From Pararcticibacter amylolyticus (lineage in GTDB: Bacteria > Bacteroidota > Bacteroidia > Sphingobacteriales > Sphingobacteriaceae), in the NCBI RefSeq assembly GCF_003130405.1, contig NZ_QEAS01000010.1, positions 7,893 through 50,801 on the forward strand: DNA of 42,909 nt. The letters run 5' to 3'. This document shows positions 25,700 to 34,849 of the stretch, piece after piece. A model generated the notes under the pieces. It saw only the letters and a list, made by a program, of their open reading frames with translations, did no database searches and had not been told where the DNA came from. Numbering within the stretch: position 1 is the stretch's first letter; every line of letters starts with the position of its first letter. The position numbers and the translations under genes were made by a program.

Positions 25700-27316
25700 T
25701 TATCTTACATCCCAGAAAATCTTATTTGTCCGGACATCCTTCGATCTCACAGCCTCATAAGAACTATTGTACGTTTGTTCAACACTGGGATAGGTAAGGC
25801 GGGAAGGAGGCCGCTCATAACCAGCACGTGTTGCATTAGGAAAAGTTAACTGAGGATACTTGGTACGCCTGTATTCTGCCCAAGCCTGCACGGACTGCAG
25901 GAACCCGAAATGCAGCCACTTTTGAGTCCAGGTCTTTGCCAGTTTTTGTTCACTCGTGCCCGTATACGCGATGGTTGGCTTGCTCAGAAAACTCGAAATC
26001 TCTGATTCCGTTGGTTTTTCTAGGGGAGCTTTGGGACCGTTGCCCAAACTGTTAAGATAATAATAGAATACAACTGACTGCCTGACAGCTGTTTCATATG
26101 TAACCTGAGCATCTCCACCGCCCCAACGCTCAAAAGCCTCTGACTTAAGAAAATTACCTTCAGACGCTGTGAACAGGATTCCAGGCAGTTGCAGGTTATT
26201 CATAAACGTAGAAGAGTCAACAATTGAGTACTTTCTAAAATTTGCAGTCTGCTCTTCTGAAGTAAACGAAACCGGCATTGCACGGTATTCTGCATTCGGA
26301 ACAAATTTATTCTGTACTGTTTCCCCAAATTTATCGAACATCACAGGGATGCGTGGATCATTTGCCGGCAGCATAACTGTATTAAGCATATAATCCGGAG
26401 CGTAATAGCTGGCAATCTCAAAAAGAGCACTGTTTAGATTTTTATTATTAGTTGTCAATTGTGCTAGCAACACATCCTTAGTTACGGGATTATAACTTCC
26501 AGAGTTATCTCCGTCGATAATTGGAAAATCTCCAGGACTTCCAAGCATTTCCATAACTTGCTGTCTTGCAGTCGACTCATCAGAAAAAGATATCCTCATT
26601 AACAGTCTGAGCCGGATGGAATTTGCATATTTCCTCCACATCGGCATATCTCCTTTTATAATTATATCCTGCTTCTTGAATCCTGAAGAAGCCACTGTCG
26701 ACAAAGAGGCGGTGGCAAAATAAGTAGCTTCATTCTTCAATTCATTCAGGAATAAACTATAAAGCTCTTTTGCATCATCGAATTTAGGATTAGAAATAGT
26801 GCTGTTCTCTATCAGGCTGCCCGTCTCAGAAAACGGAATATCGCCCCACATATCAACCATTTGGGATGCCTGATCATAAACAAACACACGAGCGGCATGC
26901 ATGAACACTTCATTGTTTGCTTTTTCAGCCTCGGGCAACTCGTTAAATGATTTCTCCATCTGACGATAGATTGCCAGGATACCCGTACCATCCTTATTTT
27001 CGTCATTATATGTCACTGAATAGAAATCTCTCCATCTTTCTCCGCTATATTTATCATCTTGGAGATAAGTATTCATTCCTCTTGGAAAAGCAATCGTTTG
27101 ACTATATACCGAAGCATGCTGAAACAAAAAGGTCCTGAATTCATAATACGACGGCCTTACACGGTTGTTGTTGATCAAAGCGGTAAAGTACCCGGGAATC
27201 GAAGGGACGGAGCTCTGTTCGGGATTATTATATCGCTCTTCCAATTCATTTTCACATCCCAGGACAGTTATTAGCATCAGTCCTAGAAATGATATTTTGA
27301 TTATAAGTGTCTTCAT
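25700..27316 (-). CDS. SusD/RagB-family glycan-binding outer-membrane lipoprotein
   Basis: Cell-surface lipoprotein that caps the SusC pore and binds the glycan. The 538 residues begin with a lipoprotein signal (about 1-20) and lipobox LGC with Cys21, followed by ENELEE, an acidic stretch of the kind that directs surface export in Bacteroidota. The rest resembles the SusD-like type 2 subfamily (helical TPR-like repeats, e.g. YRQMEKSFNELPEAEKANNEVFMHAARVF split over several helices, and the C-terminal YERPPSRLTYPSVEQ region), often found with FecR/sigma-linked SusC proteins. It begins 18 bp after susC. The ligand cannot be read from sequence; context suggests protein-linked glycans. Confidence 0.92.
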   Translation of the reverse strand: MKTLIIKISFLGLMLITVLGCENELEERYNNPEQSSVPSIPGYFTALINNNRVRPSYYEFRTFLFQHASVYSQTIAFPRGMNTYLQDDKYSGERWRDFYSVTYNDENKDGTGILAIYRQMEKSFNELPEAEKANNEVFMHAARVFVYDQASQMVDMWGDIPFSETGSLIENSTISNPKFDDAKELYSLFLNELKNEATYFATASLSTVASSGFKKQDIIIKGDMPMWRKYANSIRLRLLMRISFSDESTARQQVMEMLGSPGDFPIIDGDNSGSYNPVTKDVLLAQLTTNNKNLNSALFEIASYYAPDYMLNTVMLPANDPRIPVMFDKFGETVQNKFVPNAEYRAMPVSFTSEEQTANFRKYSIVDSSTFMNNLQLPGILFTASEGNFLKSEAFERWGGGDAQVTYETAVRQSVVFYYYLNSLGNGPKAPLEKPTESEISSFLSKPTIAYTGTSEQKLAKTWTQKWLHFGFLQSVQAWAEYRRTKYPQLTFPNATRAGYERPPSRLTYPSVEQTYNSSYEAVRSKDVRTNKIFWDVR

Positions 27317-27334
27317 TGCCTAAATTTTAATCTC

Positions 27335-30300
27335 TTAAAAATTTGCATTAATTGTAAATCCAAAGCTGCGGGTGGATGCACTCGACCCTTCGTCAATTCC
27401 CTGACGATACCATTGCGATCCTATAGGAGCTTCCGGATCGAGATCTTTAAGTGTTCTGTGTAAATAGAACAAATTACGGCCAATTAAAGAAATCCTCATA
27501 TTACTAACCTTCATCTTATTAGATATAGATGATGGTAAACGAAAACTCAGAGTTACTTCCCGTAATTTAATGTAATTGTTCTTATAAATCGCTCCTCTCT
27601 CGTTGTATGCATCGCTACCCCAGTAGAAGCTGTTAATATAATAACCCGCAGCATCCACAACAACCTTGTTTTCTTCTCCGTTTTCTGTCACTCCCGGAAT
27701 GATAACCCCATCGTGGTATACTGTTGTTCCATTAGGCGCTGAAGCATTATGAGTAGGAAGAAGTGTTTTGATATCTTTCATCACAGGCTGGCCATTTCCG
27801 TCAACCCTGGGCACGCCATTTTCGTCCCTTTCTTGCTCCTGCCTGACATAATAAGGCAAACCTCCATGAGCTTCATCCCTGTATTGCATAGAATTCTCAT
27901 ACAGTCCAGCACTAAGCGCATATTTTAATGGCGTAGAGATCATTTTTCCCCCGAACCTGTAATCAATCATAAAGTCGAGTGAAACATTCTTGAAAGACAA
28001 CGTATTTGAAAAACCGCCTACAGCTTTCGGCATAATATTACCTGCTTTTTTATACTGTGTCTTATCGATAGTATAATATCCTAAACTATTGATCACAGGA
28101 GTCCCGGAAGCGTCTGCCTTCAATGGATAAACATAAATATTTCCAATTTCTTGTCCCGGCTCGGCAAATATCCTTATCGCACTCTGATCAGCGTCGTAGA
28201 AAGATAAACGTTCAATTCCCGGTGCTAAAGATTCAACTTTAGATTTGTTAAATGCATAGTTAAAGCGTGTATCCCATCTGAACTTTCCGCTAACGGGAGT
28301 TGCGTTAAGTGCAATCTCGATCCCACTGCTCCTTATTTCACCGGCATTAACAATCTGACTTGTTGCTCCTATTGTCGGAGCTGTGTTCAAGTCCATGATC
28401 ACTTTTTTAACGCGACTGTTATATACGCTTAAATCCACCCCAATCCGGTCATTCATAAACTTACTCTCCAGACCGAACTCCATTTCGTATTTCTTTTCTG
28501 GTTCCAACTGATTATTACCCCATTTAGATGGTAGTGTAAGAGAAGGAACAGAACCATTGACAGATTGAAGCGAGATCTGATTGTAAAGAATGTTCGCACG
28601 GTACATTGGTGGAGCGTTGCCTACGATTCCGTAAGATGCTCTTAGTTTTCCGTAACTCATAAAGTCTGGCAATTTAAAAGCATCACTAAAAACAAAGCCT
28701 GCATTTACGGAAGGATAAAAGTAGTGGTTGTTCGCAGGGGGCAGCGAAGATGCATACTCCTGCCTTGCAGTCCCTTCAAGAAATAAATAATCTTTAAAAC
28801 TAAGATTTAGTATACCAAGATAAGCATACTTCAGTAATGATGCACGCGTGGCTGTGGTAGACAGAATTCCGTATGAATTGTTCAAAGTGAACCAGTTTGC
28901 CGTAACAAGTCCAGCCTGAGTGCCAGAGAATTGATCCCGGTAGTTTTCATCTCTGCCCTGGAACCCACCACTTACGGTAAAATCTAAATCAGAGAACAGC
29001 TTATTTGAATAGGTTAACAAGGCATCTCCATAGAATACTGAATAGCGCCCCTTCGATACACTGAAATTTCCGGTACTTGAACTAGTCCCGTTGAAAGCAA
29101 TAGGATATTCGTTGAACTCTTCTTTTTGAATCGCCCGGGTAGTAAAATCATTCCCGACTCTTCCTCTGAATTTCAGGTTCTTCACCAACTCCCAATTTAA
29201 AGTTACGGTGGATAAGAAACGATCCTCATCCTCATCTTCATTATTTTTTAGCTGATTCCAAAAGAAATTTAAGATTTCTGGCTTCGTATTATAAAGAAAA
29301 GCTTCCTGCGGGTTTCTTTGAGAATCTGACGGGCCAACCCATTTATATCCTTCCGAAGTCTGATACTTCTGAAGAAATAGATTCATATCATCGGAACGAT
29401 TAAAGAACCCATCATAAGAAGCCGTAAGCCTGTTAATTTGATATGGCCTGTTATGAACCTGAGTGTTAACATAACTTACAATCACATCCGTGCTGATCTT
29501 ATCACTTAATTTAAGGCTACTGTTCAGATTAAACGTATTTTTAGCATACTTGCCACCTCTCTGAATGCCTTTGTAATCGTTACGGGACGCTGAGAATCTA
29601 TAATTTACCTTATCTGTTTGGTTTGAAACAGCGACATTTAAATTGGAGTTAAACCCTGTCCTGAAAATGTCTTTATAGTTATCTGGCTGGGGAGACAGGG
29701 GCCTTTCCACGCCGTCCCACCACGTAATCATTCTGCCATCTAGTTTAGGCCCAAAATTTGCCCATGCGCTGAACCAGGGCCGGTAACCGACAACTGTTCC
29801 ATTTGGACCGGGAACTGGTAACATCCCTTCCTCGTTTGTGTTATTCGCAACCCGGGTCTCCATATCATAACCAGGACCATACTCATTTTGAAATCTGGGG
29901 GTAAAAGCTACTTTTTCGACGTTTCCAACATAATTAAAATCAACACCGAAACCTCTCTCCTTTGAACCTTTTTTGGTAGTAATCACAATTACCCCGCTGG
30001 CAGCATCGGATCCATAAAGGGCCGTAGCACTAGCACCTTTAAGTACTGTCAGACTTTCAATATCGTTTGGATTAATATCCAGGATACCGTTACCCCGAAT
30101 TCTTTGATCATCCCAGTAACCACCATTATTTAGGCCGATCTCTCCACCTTTTGGATTAACATTCTTTTCCTCAGCATTTCTGATCATCACCCCATCAACC
30201 ACATACAAAGGCTGCGTATTAAAATTCAAAGAATTAATCCCTCTTATCTGCACATTCACAGCACTGCTTGCTCCGCCAGGTGCAGTTGTAATTTTTACCC

Positions 30301-31036
30301 CTGCCGCTTTTCCATATAAAGCAGATGCAAAATTGGTATTGCCGGCCTGGGTGATCTCCTTTGAAGACACTGTACTTACCGCATATCCCAGGGATTTCTG
30401 CTGCCTTTGGATACCCAAAGATGTAACAACCACCTCACTCAACGCCGTCGCGTCTTCCTTCAGCACCACATTAAGCGTCGTTCTGCTTCCAACAGTGACT
30501 TCCTGCTTTTGAAATCCAACAAACGAGAACACCAGTATATCGGTTGGCTGTGCTGAAATCGTAAATGTGCCCTGAGGCCCGGTCGAGGTCCCCTTTGTTG
30601 TTCCTTTAATAATCACACTTACTCCAGGAAGAGGCTGCCCCTGTGCATCTTTAACCGTCCCCTTGACCGAAACCTGCTTTGCAGCTCCACCCTCCACGAT
30701 CAATTTGTCTTTCAGCACCGCAAACTGCAATCCTGTCTGTTCTGTAATCTCGTTCAGAAGAGAATTAACAGGAGCATTCTTCACATTTAACGATACACGG
30801 TTGCTGTTCTTCAAAACAGAGCGATCATAATGTACCTTCATTCCCGTCTTAGTCCCTATAGAAGCGAGTACATTCTCTACGGGAGAATTCTCCACATCCA
30901 CACTGACCTTGGTTGAATCAGCCCATTTTCCAGCACTGGCTGACGCCGGCACTGCATACGCAAACGACCACAGTGAAAGGAGGGCCATCACTCTGCCGGC
31001 GCATTGTCTTGTGAGTAAATTAATTTTCATACACAT
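27335..31036 (-). CDS. SusC/RagA TonB-dependent transporter with STN signalling domain
   Basis: Outer-membrane importer of 1,233 residues. After the signal peptide (to about 36) comes an STN domain (about 45-115), which in this class contacts a FecR-type anti-sigma factor. A carboxypeptidase-regulatory-like domain follows (about 122-193, VKGTVKDAQGQPLPGV), then the SusC hallmark ALSEVVVTSLG (198-208), the plug (VQIRGINSL at 262-270, YVVDGV at 278-283) and a long beta-barrel ending in ...ANF with the terminal aromatic residue. ATG codons at 31036 and 31030 are both possible starts. It is 5 bp from the FecR stop and 18 bp from susD. The STN domain plus adjacent FecR and sigma genes make a trans-envelope sensing circuit likely. 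Confidence 0.97.
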   Translation of the reverse strand: MCMKINLLTRQCAGRVMALLSLWSFAYAVPASASAGKWADSTKVSVDVENSPVENVLASIGTKTGMKVHYDRSVLKNSNRVSLNVKNAPVNSLLNEITEQTGLQFAVLKDKLIVEGGAAKQVSVKGTVKDAQGQPLPGVSVIIKGTTKGTSTGPQGTFTISAQPTDILVFSFVGFQKQEVTVGSRTTLNVVLKEDATALSEVVVTSLGIQRQQKSLGYAVSTVSSKEITQAGNTNFASALYGKAAGVKITTAPGGASSAVNVQIRGINSLNFNTQPLYVVDGVMIRNAEEKNVNPKGGEIGLNNGGYWDDQRIRGNGILDINPNDIESLTVLKGASATALYGSDAASGVIVITTKKGSKERGFGVDFNYVGNVEKVAFTPRFQNEYGPGYDMETRVANNTNEEGMLPVPGPNGTVVGYRPWFSAWANFGPKLDGRMITWWDGVERPLSPQPDNYKDIFRTGFNSNLNVAVSNQTDKVNYRFSASRNDYKGIQRGGKYAKNTFNLNSSLKLSDKISTDVIVSYVNTQVHNRPYQINRLTASYDGFFNRSDDMNLFLQKYQTSEGYKWVGPSDSQRNPQEAFLYNTKPEILNFFWNQLKNNEDEDEDRFLSTVTLNWELVKNLKFRGRVGNDFTTRAIQKEEFNEYPIAFNGTSSSTGNFSVSKGRYSVFYGDALLTYSNKLFSDLDFTVSGGFQGRDENYRDQFSGTQAGLVTANWFTLNNSYGILSTTATRASLLKYAYLGILNLSFKDYLFLEGTARQEYASSLPPANNHYFYPSVNAGFVFSDAFKLPDFMSYGKLRASYGIVGNAPPMYRANILYNQISLQSVNGSVPSLTLPSKWGNNQLEPEKKYEMEFGLESKFMNDRIGVDLSVYNSRVKKVIMDLNTAPTIGATSQIVNAGEIRSSGIEIALNATPVSGKFRWDTRFNYAFNKSKVESLAPGIERLSFYDADQSAIRIFAEPGQEIGNIYVYPLKADASGTPVINSLGYYTIDKTQYKKAGNIMPKAVGGFSNTLSFKNVSLDFMIDYRFGGKMISTPLKYALSAGLYENSMQYRDEAHGGLPYYVRQEQERDENGVPRVDGNGQPVMKDIKTLLPTHNASAPNGTTVYHDGVIIPGVTENGEENKVVVDAAGYYINSFYWGSDAYNERGAIYKNNYIKLREVTLSFRLPSSISNKMKVSNMRISLIGRNLFYLHRTLKDLDPEAPIGSQWYRQGIDEGSSASTRSFGFTINANF

Positions 31037-31041
31037 GATTT

Positions 31042-32037
31042 TTAGTTGATTTGAATGGAATCTTTTGATATCACTTTATATGTTACACCCTCTGTCAGGC
31101 AAATTGTCTCCAGTACTTCTGTTAAGCCTTCCTCCCGGAACATGCCGGTATACTTCCAGTCCTTGATACTGCTTTTATTCTCAATGGTCACATTAAAGCG
31201 GTTTTCTATACTGGTAATCACCTCCTCGGCAGATGCATTATCAAAGCTCAATACGCCTTTCCTCCAGCCGTTTACTACAAGGGGATCTGAAAATGTTTTA
31301 TTCTGAACTTGTGCTGAACCTTTTCTCAGCACAACCTGTTCATGAGGCTCAAGAAAACTTGATTTCGATGCAGCTCCGGGAGAATGCAGGTTGTCTACCC
31401 TCACCTTTCCTTCCACTAGGGCCACTGTGACTTTGTGTTCCTTCTGATAGTTCCTGACATCGAATGAGGTGCCCAGTGCAGTTGTGGCACACCCGGCTGT
31501 ATATACAGTAAAAGGTTTCCTCCGGTCGCTTGCAACTGAAAAATAAGCTTCTCCCTCGTCCAGATACACCGGGCGCACTGGTCCGTCAAACCGGGAAGGA
31601 TACCTGATGACACTGGAAGCATTAAGTGCAACCGGGCTGCCGTCTGGCAGGGTAAATGAATGAGTAAGCCCCTTTGGTGTCGTTATTATAACCCATCCGC
31701 CCTTTTCTGTTTTTGTAACAGCAAGTTTTACACCAGGCCCGATCCGGTTTTCAACCAGACTGCTGTAAAGAAAAAACGCTCCTGCACCGGCAAAAACCAG
31801 GAACACGGCCGCCACGCTTAAAAGTCGCCTCAGGTTGATCCGCCTGCTCTTTACGTGACGGTCAATCCCCGACTTTATTTGTTTAAGCCGCTCTTCAGTA
31901 TCGTCATCCTCAATAACATCCTTATTCAAAAATACCGGGTCTTTATCCAGCCATTCATCGATCAATACACGCTCCTCGTCATTGACCCGACCCTCCTGGT
32001 ACTTCTTCAGCAACTCTTTGATCTGATTAATATCCAA
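31042..32037 (-). CDS. FecR-family anti-sigma factor, TTG start
   Basis: Inner-membrane anti-sigma factor that relays the SusC signal to the ECF sigma factor. The cytoplasmic N-terminal part (1-70) is helical and charged, one membrane helix spans about 71-92, the periplasmic FecR domain covers about 119-213 (VYLDEGEAYFSV, FTVYTAG...LGTSFDVRNY) and a DUF4974 domain about 258-331 contacts the STN side in this family. 331 residues is normal. The N-terminal family pattern (QIKELLKKYQEGRVNDEERVLIDEW, split here over residues 5-29) begins right at a TTG codon; an in-frame stop lies upstream and no ATG or GTG intervenes, so TTG appears to be the true start. It is 125 bp after the sigma gene. Confidence 0.93.
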   Translation of the reverse strand: MDINQIKELLKKYQEGRVNDEERVLIDEWLDKDPVFLNKDVIEDDDTEERLKQIKSGIDRHVKSRRINLRRLLSVAAVFLVFAGAGAFFLYSSLVENRIGPGVKLAVTKTEKGGWVIITTPKGLTHSFTLPDGSPVALNASSVIRYPSRFDGPVRPVYLDEGEAYFSVASDRRKPFTVYTAGCATTALGTSFDVRNYQKEHKVTVALVEGKVRVDNLHSPGAASKSSFLEPHEQVVLRKGSAQVQNKTFSDPLVVNGWRKGVLSFDNASAEEVITSIENRFNVTIENKSSIKDWKYTGMFREEGLTEVLETICLTEGVTYKVISKDSIQIN

Positions 32038-32162
32038 TTTATTAAGATTTAAAAGTGAAGTCGCAGATAAGCGAACCCGGTACTATTTCAACGGTAAATT
32101 TTTTTTCATAAAAAGGCAGTAATGGAAATGGTAGAATTCAGCAGCGCACAGTAAAAAGGATG

Positions 32163-32753
32163 CTACTTAAGTTTTTCAAAAAGAAACATCAATATAGTCA
32201 TGTTAGTCAGGTAAGTTTCTGCATGATGTTCCCTCAGAATACTGAGGGCCTTGGTAAGTTGGTTTTTTACTGTTTGAGGCGAAATCGATAACTTCTCAGC
32301 TATTGAATTTACCGAAAGATGCTCAAACCTGCTAAGAATAAATATTTCTTTCATCCTGCAGGGAAAACCGTCGATGGTATGCATAACCCCTTTTAACTGG
32401 TTCTTTTGATCAATATTATCAACCGGGGCGGTAAAATGGGTATTCACGTAATCGCCAAGTTCGGTCAGGTATTTCTGATACTTGTAATTTCTCCTGTACT
32501 GATCGGTTATTTTATATTTGATGGCCTGGAAAAGATAAGACTTTAAAGATGCTTCAATCCGAATTGTTTCTCTTTTTTCCCAGAGCGATATGAAAACATC
32601 CTGAAGAATATCGCTGCAAAGATCCTGATCATCCAGTCTTGCATACAGATAGGTATAAAGCATTTTGCTATAAGTGGTATAGATCCTGTCAAATGCAAAG
32701 GCTTCTCCCGCTTTCAGCGAAATCAGCAAATGTTCTTCATTAATCAATTTCAT
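32163..32753 (-). CDS. ECF RNA polymerase sigma factor
   Basis: Sigma-70 family group IV protein of 196 residues. Region 2 covers about 20-88 (FDRIYTTYSKML, then DLCSDILQDVFISLWEKR for -10 recognition) and region 4 covers about 122-175 with the helix-turn-helix SVNSIAEKLSISPQTVKNQL (147-166). This is the type paired with FecR and SusC-STN, held inactive until the transporter binds its glycan. It would drive the SusCD genes and perhaps the glycosidases. The gene lies 41 bp downstream of the ROK gene, so it may be co-transcribed with it. A TA-nnn-TTTG box (one base too long) lies at about 32776-32784. Confidence 0.95.
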   Translation of the reverse strand: MKLINEEHLLISLKAGEAFAFDRIYTTYSKMLYTYLYARLDDQDLCSDILQDVFISLWEKRETIRIEASLKSYLFQAIKYKITDQYRRNYKYQKYLTELGDYVNTHFTAPVDNIDQKNQLKGVMHTIDGFPCRMKEIFILSRFEHLSVNSIAEKLSISPQTVKNQLTKALSILREHHAETYLTNMTILMFLFEKLK

Positions 32754-32794
32754 AACTTGATCGTTAGTTAGATTTCAAACCGTAAATCAGCACC

Positions 32795-33979
32795 TTACTG
32801 AAAATCGCAATTATCAATTACAAGTCCTGCTGCACCAACTAATTCTGCTTCGTGAGCGAGTTCCGAAACCACTATAGTAGTCTGTTCAGCAATTTTGGGT
32901 ATACAAAATTCATTTATAGCTTGTTGAATCACAGGCAGGAACATTTTACCTGCTACAGCTCCGCGGCCGCTTAAAACAATCCTTTCAGGATTCATAATAT
33001 GAATCAATGTAGAAATGCCCTTTCCCAGAAGATATCCGGACTCGGCCAAAACTGATAAAGCGAGGGGATCTCCCTTTCTGGCAGCTTCGAGAAACTGCTC
33101 TCCGCTAATCCTGGCAGAATCTTCAGAATATCGCTTAAGAACTGAATCCGCCCCTGAAGCCATGGCTGTCCTTGCTTTTTCTATCATCGCAAGAAGCGAA
33201 GTTTCAACTTCCAGGCAACCACGTTTTCCACAGGAGCAAAGGTTGTTGGTTTGCGACAGCGGAATATGACTAAATTCGCCTGCATATCCGCTATAGCCTT
33301 TGAATGGGCGTCCGTTAACGATCATTCCCAAACCTGTTCCCCATCCAATATTGACAACTAAGAGCTCTTTGATGCCCGCACCTGCTCCAAATCTGTGTTC
33401 TGCAAGGGCAACCAGGCTGGAATCATTATCTATAAATACAGGGAGACCGGTTTCATCCGACAGATATTGTCTTAAGCTAATCCTCTCTGTATAAAAAAAC
33501 GATTCGTTAATCCCCTTTTCTGAATTTACAAAGCCCGGCATCCCGATCCCAGCACCCAGGATCTCTTTTTGAGACAGGCCGGAAGCCTTTATATGGCTCT
33601 TGATAAATGAGATCAGTTTATCCAGGCCGTCCCCGTCCTCAAATGGATTTAGTTCCATCTGCTGTACAGGGTAGACACAGTTCTTAAACAGATCGTATAT
33701 AGCGATACGCGTCAAAAGCTGATCCATTGCCACAGAGACAATATACCTGGGCTTCTCTCTGTTAAAGAGGAATACAGCTGGCCTCCGCCCGCCGGTTGAA
33801 GGAGCAAGACCATGCTCTGCCAGAAAGCCATCCTGAATCAATTCACTTACCGTAGCTGTTATTAAAGGAAGACTTTTATTGGTTAGTTTGCTGAGTTCAG
33901 TAAGCGATAAACAATCTTTATAATATACGTTACGAAGTATATCAGCCCTTAATTGTTTATTCTTAACGTCGCTGGTCAT
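32795..33979 (-). CDS. ROK-family transcriptional regulator (NagC/XylR type)
   Basis: Sugar-responsive repressor of 394 residues. A winged helix-turn-helix occupies about 10-60 (LSLTELSKLTNKSLPLITATVSELIQ region, 24-49). The ROK sugar-binding domain follows, with GIGMPG (144-149), DND (184-186), GWGTGLG (212-218), EFSH (235-238, where kinases have ExGH) and the zinc motif C248-x-C250...C255 in CSCGKRGC. The ATP-site DxGGT motif is replaced by DQLLTR (86-91), so it should bind but not phosphorylate sugar. GlcNAc or mannose would be logical effectors in this locus, but this is inference. A perfect palindrome begins 3 bp upstream of its ATG, suggesting autoregulation. It precedes the sigma/FecR/SusCD genes. 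Confidence 0.93.
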   Translation of the reverse strand: MTSDVKNKQLRADILRNVYYKDCLSLTELSKLTNKSLPLITATVSELIQDGFLAEHGLAPSTGGRRPAVFLFNREKPRYIVSVAMDQLLTRIAIYDLFKNCVYPVQQMELNPFEDGDGLDKLISFIKSHIKASGLSQKEILGAGIGMPGFVNSEKGINESFFYTERISLRQYLSDETGLPVFIDNDSSLVALAEHRFGAGAGIKELLVVNIGWGTGLGMIVNGRPFKGYSGYAGEFSHIPLSQTNNLCSCGKRGCLEVETSLLAMIEKARTAMASGADSVLKRYSEDSARISGEQFLEAARKGDPLALSVLAESGYLLGKGISTLIHIMNPERIVLSGRGAVAGKMFLPVIQQAINEFCIPKIAEQTTIVVSELAHEAELVGAAGLVIDNCDFQ

Positions 33980-33981
33980 AT

Positions 33982-34006
33982 AATTAAAGTAAACTTAACT
34001 TTAATT
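33982..34006. promoter_or_regulatory. Palindromic candidate operator of the ROK regulator
   Basis: Perfect inverted repeat: AATTAAAGT (33982-33990), a 7-nt spacer, then ACTTTAATT (33998-34006). It ends 3 bp before the ROK start codon. Size, symmetry and AT-richness suit a dimeric winged-helix repressor such as NagC/Mlc relatives. Its position would block transcription or initiation of its own gene. Binding by this protein is inferred. Confidence 0.6.
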
Positions 34007-34094
34007 TCACAAACAATCAAGAACTTTTTAATTTTTTATAAAAGTTTAGCAAGGTTTTATAATAAAACAACAAGTGGATGCCAATAAAACAGCA

Positions 34095-34823
34095 TTACAC
34101 AGACGCTTTCATTAACAATTTTCTCATCTCTTCAACCAGATCACTGGATGTTTGATAAAATTCAGATGAAATTATTGACTTTATTTTAAATTCACCACCT
34201 TCACCCTTTAGTACTTTCGCTGTACTATGAAGCTCATTTGCCCTGCTTTCTTTAGCTACAGACACTACGTTTGCTACATTCACCCCCGCGCCAGCCATCA
34301 CAATGATCCGTCCATCCGCCTGCTCAACCAGTCGCCTTATTTTATCTCTTCCTTCATAAGCAGAAGTTTCACCTCCGGAAGTAAGCACCCTTTCACAACC
34401 AAGTGATATAATATCCTCCAGTGCCTCACGCTGATCCTTACTACAATCAAAAGCGCGATGGAACGTTACTTCCATTGGGCGGGCCAGGGTAATCAGTTCA
34501 GTGCATCTTTCCATGTCAACACAACTGTCAGTGTCAAGCACTCCCAAAACTACCCCTTTACAACCCAGTGCTTTACAAATCCCAATCTCCTCCTTCATTA
34601 CCTCAAATTCCTCATCCGTATAAACGAATCCGCCTCCGCGCGGACGAATAATAGGAAAAACGGGAATATTCAGCAGATCGATACATCTTTTAATAAGGCC
34701 GTAAGAAGGAGTTGTTCCTCCCTCCGCCATATTATCACACAATTCAATCCGGTCTGCTCCACCCTTCTGGGCAGCTAAAGCCGATTCGATCGAATTAGCA
34801 CAAATTTCAAGTTTATAGCTCAT
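34095..34823 (-). CDS. cutC: CutC family protein
   Basis: TIM-barrel protein of the CutC family, 242 residues, normal length. Family signatures are LEICANS (5-11), the RIELCDNMAEGGTTPSYG stretch (about 25-42), IRPRGGGFVY (about 59-68), VTFHRAFD near 118-125 and RVLTSGG near 145. CutC was named for copper tolerance, but its biochemical role is disputed and the original phenotype has been questioned. No signal peptide, so cytoplasmic. It lies 26 bp after the PAS gene and is the last member of the RsbQ-PAS-CutC unit. Confidence 0.93.
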   Translation of the reverse strand: MSYKLEICANSIESALAAQKGGADRIELCDNMAEGGTTPSYGLIKRCIDLLNIPVFPIIRPRGGGFVYTDEEFEVMKEEIGICKALGCKGVVLGVLDTDSCVDMERCTELITLARPMEVTFHRAFDCSKDQREALEDIISLGCERVLTSGGETSAYEGRDKIRRLVEQADGRIIVMAGAGVNVANVVSVAKESRANELHSTAKVLKGEGGEFKIKSIISSEFYQTSSDLVEEMRKLLMKASV

Positions 34824-34849
34824 AAATAAGAAACAACAGGTTATCTGGC

